Shown in pieces: positions 8,601-17,291 of a stretch of DNA of 36,089 bases. Each line of letters opens with the position of its first letter. The stretch's first letter is position 1. The notes beneath the pieces were generated by a model. The model worked only from the letters and a program-made list of their open reading frames with translations. It ran no database searches and was not told the DNA's origin. Both the position numbers and the translations under genes were made by a program. The stretch is from Akkermansiaceae bacterium (GTDB lineage: Bacteria; Verrucomicrobiota; Verrucomicrobiia; Verrucomicrobiales; Akkermansiaceae), in the NCBI GenBank assembly GCA_903908495.1, contig CAIVSK010000368.1:1-36089 (forward strand), written 5' to 3'.

Positions 8601-8809
8601 GCCTCTCCGGCAGCAAGGGCCTGCTCACCGACGCCACCCGCCAGCTCCAGCTGCGCTGGTCCGACGCCCGCAACGCGTGGCGTGACCACAAGGCCACGGA
8701 ATTCGAAGACCAATATCTTTCCGATTTGATGACCAGCGTCAACTCCGCCCTGCGGGTCATCGATGAACTCGATCAATTGCTCCAAAAAATCCATGCCGAC
8801 TGTGAATGA
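8597..8809 (+). CDS. WXG100-like small helical protein (copy 2)
   Basis: A 70-aa helical protein from the ATG at 8597, in an ATGA overlap with the preceding stop. It contains W28-R29-D30 and F36, the same W-x-D-x5-F spacing as the 90-aa protein two genes upstream, followed by a helix with similar character (YLSDLMTSVNSALRVIDEL). The two are likely distant paralogues and possibly a heterodimer, as EsxA/EsxB are. The C-terminus is QLLQKIHADCE. It is shorter than most WXG100 proteins and has a short first helix. The ATPase gene starts inside or just after its end. Confidence 0.7.
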   Translation: MSLSGSKGLLTDATRQLQLRWSDARNAWRDHKATEFEDQYLSDLMTSVNSALRVIDELDQLLQKIHADCE

Positions 8810-11800
8810 CCCCATGACCCCGGGCCACGTGCTGGCACAACTCCAGGCCCTCAAGGCCGGCATCGCCTCCACCCTTGGCCACGAGGATGAACTTGTCCAG
8901 TCGCGCGCCGCCCACATGCTTGTCGTTAGACGCGGCAACACCCAGCGCGAGGAAACCGAAACCGCCCGATCCACCGCCCGGCTCGCCGAGCTGGCCACCC
9001 GTCACCGGCAGGCACTGGAAGGCGCCCAAGCCACCTTGGACGCCCGCAACGCCCGGATCCAAAGTGCCTATCACAACAGCCGCAATTCCTTGTCCCAGCG
9101 GCTGCAAGACCTCAAGGACCGCCGCATCGGCAGCGTCCAAGGAACCATTCTGCGCAACCGCAAGTCGCGCAAGGCGGAACTGGCCCACGCCAACGCCGCC
9201 CACCGCGCCTTCCAGGAATTGTTAGTAGCCGACCGCAACGTGCGCCACCAACTGCGCGACGCCGCGCTGCGCTCGTTGCGCTCGTTCCGCTTCGTGCTGC
9301 GGCCGTTATTCCACAGCCGCCACGCCGCCCCGGACGACTCCGCCGCCCACTCCGGCGCGGAAGCGCTGCACGCGGCGTCGCTGGCCCAGCTCGAGGCTTT
9401 GCGCGTCCTGGCCGCCGCGATCGACCGCCAGCCTCTAACCAAGTTTTTCCGCTGGGTGCCGCTGCTCGCGCTCGGCTTGCTGGCGGCGGGGATTTTCCTG
9501 TGGCCGGCCTGGCAGTCCGGCAGCGGGCTGAGTGCGGTCCAAACGCCGCTGCTTATCACCGAAGGTGTGCTGCTGATCTTCTGGTTGCTGGCCCTGGCGC
9601 TGGCGTACCCCCCGGCGCGCAGCGCCGGACAGGCCGTGGCGACGGCCCGCGCGCTGGCCATTGCCGCGGAAAAGGCCTCCGCCGCACGCATTGCCGACCT
9701 CAGTGCGGAAATCCAGGGCAAGGAAAAACAACAGGGCGAGGACCTCAGCGAAACTTTCCGCGAATCCGGCTCCGAGTGGCTCGCCAGCATGCGCGACGGC
9801 CAGAAAGTACTCGACCTCAAATTCGCCCGGATCCCCGCCAAACTCGAGCGGCTCCACCAGCGCAAACTCGCCAGACTCAACCACGCCTTCGAGCAGGCCA
9901 GCCAACTCGTCACCGACCAAGCCGCCGCCCTCACCCTGGATCGCAAGCTCGCCTTTACCGAGGCCACCGCCGCGGTTGATGCCGATATCAACGCCTCACT
10001 CCAGACCATGGCTCCGCCCTGGCAGCACGACGTGCTGCAGCCATGCCGCCAGTTGTCATTGTTGGATGACGCCTCGCACAGCCGCTTTCCCGCCTGGTCG
10101 GCCGCCACCTGCTCTAACTGGACTCCCCCCGCCACCGCGCCCGCTGCGGTGCGCGTCGGCTCGATCGAGGTCGACCTAACGAAGATGGCGCCCCGCTTGC
10201 CCGTTTCGCCGCAGTTTCCCCTGAGCGGTGAGGCGGTCTTTGCCGCGCCCTTCACGCTGGGCTTTCCGGACCACGGCTCGTTGTTGATAGAGACCAGCGG
10301 CGAGGCGGCGGCGGCGGCCACCAGCGTGCTCAACGCCATCGCGCTGCGGCTGCTGGCGAGTTTACCGCCTGGGCGCGCCTCGTTTGTGTTCATTGATCCG
10401 GTGGGTCTGGGCCGCGATTTCGCCGGCCTGATGCACTTGGCCGATTATGAGGAAACCCTCATTGCCCACCGCATTTGGACCCAAACCACCCAGATCGAGG
10501 AACGCCTGTCCGAACTCAACGAGCACATCGAAAAAGTCATCCAGATGTATCTGCGCAACGAGTTTGCGACCATCGCCGAGTACAACGAACAGGCCGGCAC
10601 CATCGCGGAAAAATATCGATTTCTAGTGATCGCCGGCTTTCCCGCCGCCTTCAGCGAAACGGCCGCAAAGCGCTTGTTAGCCATCGCTTCCAGCGGCGCG
10701 CGCTGCGGCGTGCATCTGCTCATTCACCGCGACCTGCGCCAACCCGCGCCAGACCCCGCGCTGGACAGCGAACTGCGCCGCGCCTGCATCCGCGTGGCGC
10801 TGGACGGCGGCACCGCCAAATTGCCGGATTGGCCGGCCGGTGCCAACACCGTGAGCTTCGATGCGCCGCCGGCCGATCAGGACGCCACCACCCTCATCCA
10901 CCGCATCGGCCGCGCCAGCATCGACTCCAACCGCGTCGAGGTCCCCTTCGCCCAAATCGCGCCGCCCCCCGGCGAATGCTGGCACTTGGACACCACCGCC
11001 GAACTGCGGGTGCCTATCGGGCGCACCGGTGCCAAGAAGCTCCAGATGTTGGCCATCGGCAAGGGCACTCGCCAGCACATGCTGGTGGCGGGCAAGACCG
11101 GATCCGGCAAGTCCACCCTGTTTCACGTCATCATCACCAACCTTGCGCTGTGGTGCAGCCCGGAACAGGTCGAGTTCTATCTGGTCGACTTCAAAAAAGG
11201 CGTCGAGTTCAAGTGTTACGCCACCAAGCACCTGCCGCATGCCCGCGTCGTCGCCATCGAGAGCGATCGCGAATTCGCCCTCAGCGTGTTGCAACGCGTC
11301 GATGCCGAATTGAAACGCCGCGGCGAATTATTCCGCCGCGCCGGGGCGCAGGACCTATCAGGTTACTCGAAAAGCGATGGTGCCACCGCCATGCCGCGCA
11401 GTTTGCTGCTCATCGATGAGTTCCAGGAATTCTTCACCGAGGACGACGCGGTGGCGCAGGAGGCGTCACTATTGTTAGACAGGATCGTCCGCCAGGGCCG
11501 CGCCTTTGGCATTCACGTCATTCTCGGCTCGCAAACCCTCGGCGGTGCCTACACCCTCGCCCGCGCCACCCTCGGCCAGATGGTCATCCGCGTCGCGCTG
11601 CAATGCAACGAGGCCGACGCCCATTTGATCATGGACGAAGACAACCCGGCACCGCGCCTGCTGACCCGGCCGGGCGAAGGCATTTACAACGACCAGTCCG
11701 GCGCACTCGCCGCCAACAGTCCGTTCCAAATCGTGTGGCTGCCTGAGGCCGAGCGCGATGCCATGTTGGACCAGGTCAACGCGTTTGCCCTCAACAGTGG

Positions 11801-12674
11801 CAAGCCGGTGCCCACGCCGATTGTGTTTGAAGGCAACGCGCCCGCCGAAGTGCGGGACAACCCGGAGCTCGCCGCCGCCCTCGGCAGCCACCCGACCAGC
11901 CGCCCGCCCACCGCCCGCGCCTGGCTCGGCGCGCCCAATTCGATCAAGGGCCCCACCGCCGCGTTGTTCCAACGCCAGAGTGGCAGCCACCTGCTCATCA
12001 CCGGCCAATCCACCGAGCGCACCATCACCCTGGCCGGCATCGCGCTGCTCTCGCTCGCCGCGCAGTACCCGCCAGACGCCGCTGAGTTTGTCATCCTCGA
12101 TCCGCACGACCCGGAAGCCGCCACCTCCAGCCTGTTCCACCGCCTCGCCGCCATCCTGCCCCACTCCATCCGCATCGCCAGCCCAGCGGATGCACCCGCG
12201 ATTCTAGCCGAATTGGCGGCCACCCTGGACGCCCGCGCCGCCACCTCCGGCCGCGACGCGCCGGAGGTTTTCCTGATCATCCACGACCTCCAGCGCTTCA
12301 AGGTCCTACGGCCGGACGATGATTTCCGTTTTGCCCTCGATGACGACGCCAGCGCCGGCCCGAGCCCGGCGCAAGCCTTCGCCAACCTCCTGAACGAAGG
12401 CGGCCCGGCCGGCATGCACGTCATCGCCGCCATCGATACCTGGAACAACGTCAGCCGCTGGATCCCGCGGAAATTGTTGGGCGAATTTGAGATGCGGGTG
12501 TTGTTCCAGATGAGCATCAACGACTCGTCGAACCTCATCGATTCGCCCGCCGCCTCAACCCTCGGCATGCACCGCGCGCTTTTCCACAACGAGCACTACG
12601 GCACCCTCGAGACCTTCCGTCCCTACGCCATGCCCGATGCCGCATGGCTCGATGAAGTCGCCGGCGCATTGTAG
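8793..12674 (+). CDS. Membrane FtsK/SpoIIIE-type ATPase, EssC/EccC-like
   Basis: A 1293-aa protein. Residues 1-215 are coiled-coil; two membrane helices follow at about 221-240 (WVPLLALGLLAAGIFLWP) and 253-272 (LLITEGVLLIFWLLALALAY); about 280-400 is again coiled-coil. Three ATPase-like domains follow. The first (from about 494) has no P-loop but contains FVFIDPVGLGRDF and MYLRNEFATIAEYNEQAG. The second is canonical: Walker A GKTGSGKST at 767-775 and Walker B LLLIDE with D875-E876. The third (from about 1065) has a degenerate loop (GQSTERTI). EssC/EccC are hexameric motors that bind WXG100 substrates and drive type VII export; EssC also has two TM helices and several ATPase domains. The usual EssC FHA domains are absent. 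The start is ATG 8793 or ATG 8814; neither has a good ribosome-binding site. The adjacent WXG-like genes make a type VII role the best inference. Confidence 0.9.
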   Translation: MPTVNDPMTPGHVLAQLQALKAGIASTLGHEDELVQSRAAHMLVVRRGNTQREETETARSTARLAELATRHRQALEGAQATLDARNARIQSAYHNSRNSLSQRLQDLKDRRIGSVQGTILRNRKSRKAELAHANAAHRAFQELLVADRNVRHQLRDAALRSLRSFRFVLRPLFHSRHAAPDDSAAHSGAEALHAASLAQLEALRVLAAAIDRQPLTKFFRWVPLLALGLLAAGIFLWPAWQSGSGLSAVQTPLLITEGVLLIFWLLALALAYPPARSAGQAVATARALAIAAEKASAARIADLSAEIQGKEKQQGEDLSETFRESGSEWLASMRDGQKVLDLKFARIPAKLERLHQRKLARLNHAFEQASQLVTDQAAALTLDRKLAFTEATAAVDADINASLQTMAPPWQHDVLQPCRQLSLLDDASHSRFPAWSAATCSNWTPPATAPAAVRVGSIEVDLTKMAPRLPVSPQFPLSGEAVFAAPFTLGFPDHGSLLIETSGEAAAAATSVLNAIALRLLASLPPGRASFVFIDPVGLGRDFAGLMHLADYEETLIAHRIWTQTTQIEERLSELNEHIEKVIQMYLRNEFATIAEYNEQAGTIAEKYRFLVIAGFPAAFSETAAKRLLAIASSGARCGVHLLIHRDLRQPAPDPALDSELRRACIRVALDGGTAKLPDWPAGANTVSFDAPPADQDATTLIHRIGRASIDSNRVEVPFAQIAPPPGECWHLDTTAELRVPIGRTGAKKLQMLAIGKGTRQHMLVAGKTGSGKSTLFHVIITNLALWCSPEQVEFYLVDFKKGVEFKCYATKHLPHARVVAIESDREFALSVLQRVDAELKRRGELFRRAGAQDLSGYSKSDGATAMPRSLLLIDEFQEFFTEDDAVAQEASLLLDRIVRQGRAFGIHVILGSQTLGGAYTLARATLGQMVIRVALQCNEADAHLIMDEDNPAPRLLTRPGEGIYNDQSGALAANSPFQIVWLPEAERDAMLDQVNAFALNSGKPVPTPIVFEGNAPAEVRDNPELAAALGSHPTSRPPTARAWLGAPNSIKGPTAALFQRQSGSHLLITGQSTERTITLAGIALLSLAAQYPPDAAEFVILDPHDPEAATSSLFHRLAAILPHSIRIASPADAPAILAELAATLDARAATSGRDAPEVFLIIHDLQRFKVLRPDDDFRFALDDDASAGPSPAQAFANLLNEGGPAGMHVIAAIDTWNNVSRWIPRKLLGEFEMRVLFQMSINDSSNLIDSPAASTLGMHRALFHNEHYGTLETFRPYAMPDAAWLDEVAGAL

Positions 12675-12690
12675 CAGCGGTCTGTGACCA
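12670..12690. repeat. Dispersed repeat, copy 2 (tgtagcagcggtctgtgacc)
   Basis: The 20-mer at 12670-12689 matches 5703-5722 in 19 of 20 positions. It overlaps the stop codon of the FtsK-like gene (TAG at 12672-12674). The core GGTC-TGT-GACC is palindromic. The 220-bp gap up to the AIPR gene shows no other gene, only an AT-rich patch near 12703-12722. Confidence 0.5.
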
Positions 12691-12893
12691 ACGACTGCTC
12701 AATTACACCATTTTTTATAGTGCTGGTTGGTGACCGTGGCCGGTCGGCCAGACATTGAAGCGGTATAAACGGACTCAACGCAAGCCTCACTCGACCCGAA
12801 ATCCGGCGAAAGGACATCCTCATCATCGAAGGCAAGGCCTGATCAAACGTCTCGACTCACTCAGCAAACCGGTTTAACCATTCTTCCAAGCCA

Positions 12894-14774
12894 ATGAAAA
12901 ATCCCGAGATCACCCAGAGCCACAAAGATGTAGTGGAACGGCAGATGCAACGACTGGCGCTGCGCAATCCTTCTTGGAGAATCAAGGAAACGGACTTCAA
13001 GAAGCTCTATCCGTATCTGGCGGTTCAGAAGATCACCTTTCTGCAGGATGATGAAATCTGGGAACTCCTTCAGTGGACGGATTTTCACGAAACCGGCAAG
13101 CAGGAGGAATTGCTGGATGCCTATTTGATTCTCGATCAGGGTGACGAAATCGAGCTTAAATTGTTCCAATTCAAGTTCCGGGACAACTACGCGGGCGGTG
13201 TTTCCACCAAGGAACTGTATGCCTTTGTGGACCGGATGAACCGAGTTTTCCTCCGGGCCGACTTGCAGGACGAGGCGACCTTGGAAGCTTTTGTCGAAGT
13301 CAGGCAGGCCGTCGAAGAGGCCAGGAAATCCAACCCGAAAGCCAAGCGGATTCGGATTCAATGTTTCTTCGTCGTCAATGGCCAGGACGTGAGCCGCACC
13401 GATCAGGGAAAAGTGGACGAAATCCGCAACATCTACGCTCAGGACCGCCAGACTTACGGCTTCACCTTCGAGACTTACGGCATCCATAAACTTTACGATC
13501 TCATCACCCAGGGACGGGTGCCGATCGCGGGCGAGATGATCGAGATGCTCACCGATCGCAGTCCGGAACCGTTCCTTCTGCACGACATTGGCAAAAACCC
13601 AAACGGAATGCCGCTGAAAGTCGCTGTCGGATTCGTCAATGTAAACCAGTTCACTCGACTGGTGGACCGTTACAGCAACAACGAACTCTTCGAGATGAAC
13701 GTCCGCTATTTCCTTGGAGCCGGACGTGAGGTGAATCGGCGGATCATCGAGACCATTACCAGCGACCGCAGTCCATGGTTTGGCTTCATGAACAACGGCG
13801 TGAGCATCACGGCGGAAAAGATCGTGGTGGACCGCCCGTCCAGCGGCGGAAAAATGCGCATCCACCTCGAAAACCCGCAAATCATCAATGGCTGCCAGAC
13901 CGTGAACGCCCTCTACCACGCAAAATACAGCAAGGAGCTGAAGGATCGGTTCCAAGGGAATTCTTCCGTCATGGTCCGCATCTACGAAATTGATAAGGAG
14001 AACCGCGCTTTCCTCGATGCATTGATCATCGCGACCAATTCCCAAAATGCGATTCGCCCCCAGGATCTACTCTCAAACGATCCCATTCAGAAGGTTTTGC
14101 AGCGCACCATGGGATCCTACGGCGTCGGTTACGAACGAAAAGCAGGCGAGGATCTACCTGCCCGGCTGGGTCATAAATCGATTCTTTCCAAAGAGGACGC
14201 CGCCGCCGCCTACATCGGCATCATCGAGGGAACACCTTCAAAACTCAGAAACTCTCTCAGCCGCCGGGAATTCTTCAGCCGCGGGGATGATTACTATCGT
14301 GTCTTCGCGCTCATCGAGCCTGAGAACGACGAAAAACCTGAAGATGCAGCAAGGCGGATTAGTGAGGAAACCGAACTCGACGCAACTGGCATGCGGCGCT
14401 GTTTGGAAATCCTGATCGCATGGCTACTGCGTGAGGAATGCGGCAAGCGCATCGCCGCCGAGACCGACAAAAAGAAAAAGGGAGCACTTCGAAAGGCGAC
14501 CTATTTTCTCGGCTGGCTCATCAGCCTGGCGGTTCAGGACAAGATCGTGGATCTACTGGATAAACATCAACAGAATCCGGCCAATCCATCTGTGAAAGAA
14601 GCGTTCGAACGACTTGCCCAACATGCATGCACTGCATGGTTTGATAAGTCCGTTGAACAGTTTCACAAGACCCAGAAAGCATTCATCAAACAGCACGGGG
14701 GCAACGAAGACTCAACTCTTAAGAATACAAGGTTTGTGGAACTTCTCGCGGACAACTGGCCTGACAAAAAATAG
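12894..14774 (+). CDS. AIPR-family phage-resistance protein
   Basis: A 626-aa protein with an AIPR domain (abortive infection phage resistance, PF10592 type). The core, about 260-400, includes FEMNVRYFLGAGREVNRRI, DRSPWFGFMNNGVSITAEKI and LENPQIINGCQTVNAL, the most recognisable family blocks. The N-terminus (LLDAYLILDQGDEIELKLFQFKF, about 70-95) resembles the nuclease-like segment that often precedes AIPR. Family members sit in defence islands; AIPR itself is described as an abortive-infection or restriction-type protein whose mechanism is unsettled. Base composition is visibly lower in GC than the flanking genes and codon use more relaxed, consistent with recent transfer. The start is the ATG at 12894. 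It is followed 20 bp later by the remains of a GHKL ATPase. Confidence 0.88.
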   Translation: MKNPEITQSHKDVVERQMQRLALRNPSWRIKETDFKKLYPYLAVQKITFLQDDEIWELLQWTDFHETGKQEELLDAYLILDQGDEIELKLFQFKFRDNYAGGVSTKELYAFVDRMNRVFLRADLQDEATLEAFVEVRQAVEEARKSNPKAKRIRIQCFFVVNGQDVSRTDQGKVDEIRNIYAQDRQTYGFTFETYGIHKLYDLITQGRVPIAGEMIEMLTDRSPEPFLLHDIGKNPNGMPLKVAVGFVNVNQFTRLVDRYSNNELFEMNVRYFLGAGREVNRRIIETITSDRSPWFGFMNNGVSITAEKIVVDRPSSGGKMRIHLENPQIINGCQTVNALYHAKYSKELKDRFQGNSSVMVRIYEIDKENRAFLDALIIATNSQNAIRPQDLLSNDPIQKVLQRTMGSYGVGYERKAGEDLPARLGHKSILSKEDAAAAYIGIIEGTPSKLRNSLSRREFFSRGDDYYRVFALIEPENDEKPEDAARRISEETELDATGMRRCLEILIAWLLREECGKRIAAETDKKKKGALRKATYFLGWLISLAVQDKIVDLLDKHQQNPANPSVKEAFERLAQHACTAWFDKSVEQFHKTQKAFIKQHGGNEDSTLKNTRFVELLADNWPDKK

Positions 14775-14793
14775 TCCACGGGTTCGCAAAAGC

Positions 14794-14930
14794 ATGAAAT
14801 CCATCGCCCGCTTCTCCGTTGATCCCCGGCTTTCCGCCCACCTCTGGGAAAGCTAGACTTCCAGCGAGCACTCCGAGAATTGGAGGACAACGCATGGGAT
14901 GCCGAGGCGCGGGTGGTTAGGCACTCATGC
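14794..14930 (+). pseudogene. Remnant of a GHKL (HATPase-type) ATPase gene
   Basis: From the ATG at 14794 the frame reads MKSIARFSVDPRLSAHLWES and stops (TAG, 14854-14856). Two nucleotides out of phase, 14865-14920 reads RALRELEDNAWDAEARVV. This is the start of a GHKL ATPase: the N-box E-L-x-D-N-A-W-D-A, preceded in intact genes by an RFSVDP...L-G-E-x-Y-x-S-S-E-x-A-L-x-E-L stretch. So the reading is one gene with a nonsense codon and a frameshift, and with the rest lost before the DUF6807 gene. Proteins of this N-terminal type (MutL/Hsp90-like) occur in defence operons. It lies 20 bp after the AIPR gene, so it was probably a partner gene. Confidence 0.6.
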
Positions 14931-14998
14931 CGCCACCTCACATTCGTTCAGATACTCCGGTCGCACGACACGCCTGTCCACTTCACACCCGTCCTGTG

Positions 14999-15961
14999 CT
15001 ATTTCCGTCCCTGCCACTGGCGCCACTCGGCTTCGGCGGCGGTGGCATCGATGAGGTGATCGGCGGCCACCACCCGGTATTTGCGGTTGGAAACCGCCGG
15101 ATGGGCGTCGTCCAAGGGCAGGGCCGTGTCAACCACCGGATTGAAATTCACAAACGGCGTGCCGTTGCCGGTCTTGGAATCCCACACCCGCAAGCGGTCC
15201 GGCGTGCCCGCCACCTCGCTGGCCGCACTCATCAGCAGCACCGAGGCTGACCCGCCAGGGGTTGGACCGCTGACCACCACCCAGCGCGCCGGCTGCCCGT
15301 TGGCGTCGTCGCGGCCTTGGCCCCCGCTGGTGAGCATGCGGCTGTTGTCCTTGTTCCAAGTGCTGCTGCCACGCCAGGAAAACCCGCTGTAGCGATAATT
15401 CACGATGGTCACCGGACCGGCCAGCGCGTGTTGGCGCAGCACGATATCGAGCACCAGCGCATCGTTGCCGCGCAAGGCAAGCCCCACGGTGGCAGTCTCC
15501 CGAATGACGGCCCGCGGCTCGCCGCCGGGCTTGCGCACCACCACTTCGTTGGTGAATTCCCAGCCGAGCCGGTCGGGCCCCACATCCAGCTGTTTCACGG
15601 CGCGCGCCACATGTCCACCCTGGCCTTCCTGGATTTCCCAACAATTGTAGCGCTCGCCATCCACCTCGATGAATTTCCACGGCCACCACAGCCCCAGATG
15701 GTGCAGATGGTCGGCGGGCTGCACGGTGGTCCATTCAAAGCCCGCCGGCGTGCGCAGCGGATGGAGAAACGCGCTGGCGGCAAACTTGGCACCGCCGACC
15801 GGTGCCGCCAACGGCACGCTCTGCCAAGCAAACAGCAAGGTTTCGCCATGGCTCGCCTCGACCCGACCGGCGCGCGTTGCCGTCGTCCATGACCCCGCCG
15901 GCTCCGCGGCGGCAGCCAGCGACGCCAACGCCCCACACACCATTCCCAGTGCCCGCTTCAT
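14999..15961 (-). CDS. DUF6807/PmoA-like secreted protein
   Basis: A 320-aa protein from the ATG at 15961 (MKRALGMVCGALASLAAAAE), a signal peptide; the longer reading from 16021 adds a non-signal extension. It is recognised by the block ADHLHHLGLWWPWKFIEVDG (H85, H87, H88), WDSKTGNGTPFVNFNP and the C-terminal segment around TALPLDDAHPAVSNRKYRV. Members were once labelled PmoA for resemblance to a methane oxygenase subunit, but the family is not a methane monooxygenase and is common in carbohydrate-degrading Verrucomicrobia and Planctomycetes. A carbohydrate-related function is inference only. It lies downstream of the GHKL relic and divergent from thrB. Confidence 0.85.
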   Translation of the reverse strand: MKRALGMVCGALASLAAAAEPAGSWTTATRAGRVEASHGETLLFAWQSVPLAAPVGGAKFAASAFLHPLRTPAGFEWTTVQPADHLHHLGLWWPWKFIEVDGERYNCWEIQEGQGGHVARAVKQLDVGPDRLGWEFTNEVVVRKPGGEPRAVIRETATVGLALRGNDALVLDIVLRQHALAGPVTIVNYRYSGFSWRGSSTWNKDNSRMLTSGGQGRDDANGQPARWVVVSGPTPGGSASVLLMSAASEVAGTPDRLRVWDSKTGNGTPFVNFNPVVDTALPLDDAHPAVSNRKYRVVAADHLIDATAAEAEWRQWQGRK

Positions 15962-16320
15962 TGAATTGTTTTGGACCATCATGGCGGCTTCATACGCCAC
16001 GGCAGCAATGGTTCTTTCCACAGCGTCTGCGCCAGACGGTGGCTACGATAGAGGTAGGCGCACCTCCATTCAATAAGCCTGAGACAAATCCGACACCGTC
16101 TTCGCACTGGGCTGCGGCGTCCCGCGGCGCGTGACCCGAGCAAGAGGCTTCCACCGGCGGCTGGACATGCCAGGCAGATGATCCGAGGAGCTACGAGGCT
16201 CCCCCTTCCGCGCATTTTTCGGGTTGCCGATGCAACGGGGGCGGATTAGCGTCGCGTCCCGGCGCGATTGCCGCGCTCCCCTACCCACCATCCCATCATC
16301 ATGTTAGAAGGATCCCAGCC
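15962..16320. other. Intergenic region, divergent DUF6807/thrB
   Basis: A 359-bp gap with no convincing gene. It holds GC-rich runs (the word gcggcgtcccgcggc near 16114) and a clear Shine-Dalgarno, AGAAGG at 16306-16311, about 9 nt before the thrB ATG. It is expected to contain both promoters; no confident -35/-10 was identified. Confidence 0.5.
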
Positions 16321-17265
16321 ATGAAAGCCCAGTCCGACCACCAAATCCGCGTGTTTGCGCCGGCCACCGTTGCCAACGTTGCATGCGGTTATGACGTGTT
16401 AGGTTTTGCGATCGACGCCCCCGGTGATGAGGTGGTGGTCAGGCTTTCGGACACTCCCGGGTTACGCATCACCAAGATCACCGGCGACGACGGCAAGTTG
16501 CCGCTGGAAGCCGAGCACAACACCGCGGGCGTCGCGGCGATGGACTTGCTGCGGCATCTGGGCATGAGCGACCGCGGCATCGAGATGGAAATCCACAAGA
16601 AAATGCCCTTTGGCAGCGGCCTGGGCTCATCCGCGGCGAGCGCGGTGGCTGGCGCGTTTGCGGTCAACACCCTCATCGGTGAGCCGCTCACCAAACAACA
16701 ACTGTTGCCCTTTGCGATGGCCGGGGAGGCTTCCGCCGACGGTGCCTGGCACGCCGACAACGTGGCACCCTGCCTGTTGGGCGGGATCGTTTTCATCCGC
16801 TCCAATGACGAACTCGACGTCGCCTGCATCCCCGCCCCCAAAAACCTGTGGGTCGCGGTGGTCCACCCGGACATTGAAATTCTGACAAAAGTGGCGCGGG
16901 AAATCCTGCCCAAGGAAATCCCCCTGATCAACGCGACCCAGCAGATCGGCAATCTCGGCGGCCTGCTCTGCGGCCTCATCCAAGAGGATTACGGCCTGAT
17001 CAGCCGCTCGATTCACGACGTGATTGCCGAACCGCGCCGCCAAAAGCTCATCCCGGATTTCTATCGTGCCAAACGGGCGGCGATGGCGGCCGGCGCGCTG
17101 GGTTTTTCGATTTCCGGCGCGGGGCCGAGCGTGTTTGCGTTGTGTGAGGGCGAAGAGACCGCGCGCAAGGCGGGCGAGGCGATTTCCAAGGTGTTCTCGG
17201 CGGTGCCGCTGCCCAATCAGATCTATGTGTCGCGGGTCAATCCGCGCGGCGTGCACGTGATCTGA
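16321..17265 (+). CDS. thrB: Homoserine kinase
   Basis: A 314-aa GHMP-family kinase that phosphorylates L-homoserine to O-phosphohomoserine, the step before threonine synthase. The GHMP ATP-binding motif, PFGSGLGSSAASAVAGAF, begins at residue 96. The N-terminal strand (RVFAPATVANVACGYDVLGF) and the C-terminal motif GFSISGAGPSVFALCEG fit the family. The start at 16321 is fixed by the AGAAGG ribosome-binding site, one of the few clear ones in this window. It leads a run with thrC 26 bp downstream and a large glycosidase-like gene after that. Cytoplasmic. Confidence 0.96.
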   Translation: MKAQSDHQIRVFAPATVANVACGYDVLGFAIDAPGDEVVVRLSDTPGLRITKITGDDGKLPLEAEHNTAGVAAMDLLRHLGMSDRGIEMEIHKKMPFGSGLGSSAASAVAGAFAVNTLIGEPLTKQQLLPFAMAGEASADGAWHADNVAPCLLGGIVFIRSNDELDVACIPAPKNLWVAVVHPDIEILTKVAREILPKEIPLINATQQIGNLGGLLCGLIQEDYGLISRSIHDVIAEPRRQKLIPDFYRAKRAAMAAGALGFSISGAGPSVFALCEGEETARKAGEAISKVFSAVPLPNQIYVSRVNPRGVHVI

Positions 17266-17291
17266 TAGAACCGATCCAACTTCCGCTCACG

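Noticed and set aside
12780-12842. A fragment reading RRKDILIIEGKA before a stop
   Set aside because: Too short, no start, and upstream in-frame stops; no gene supported.
12861-14045. Minus-strand frame of 394 codons
   Set aside because: Antisense to the AIPR gene, whose protein has recognisable family blocks.
16114-16130. GC-rich word resembling the GGA palindromes
   Set aside because: The arms do not pair properly, so it is not counted as a third copy.
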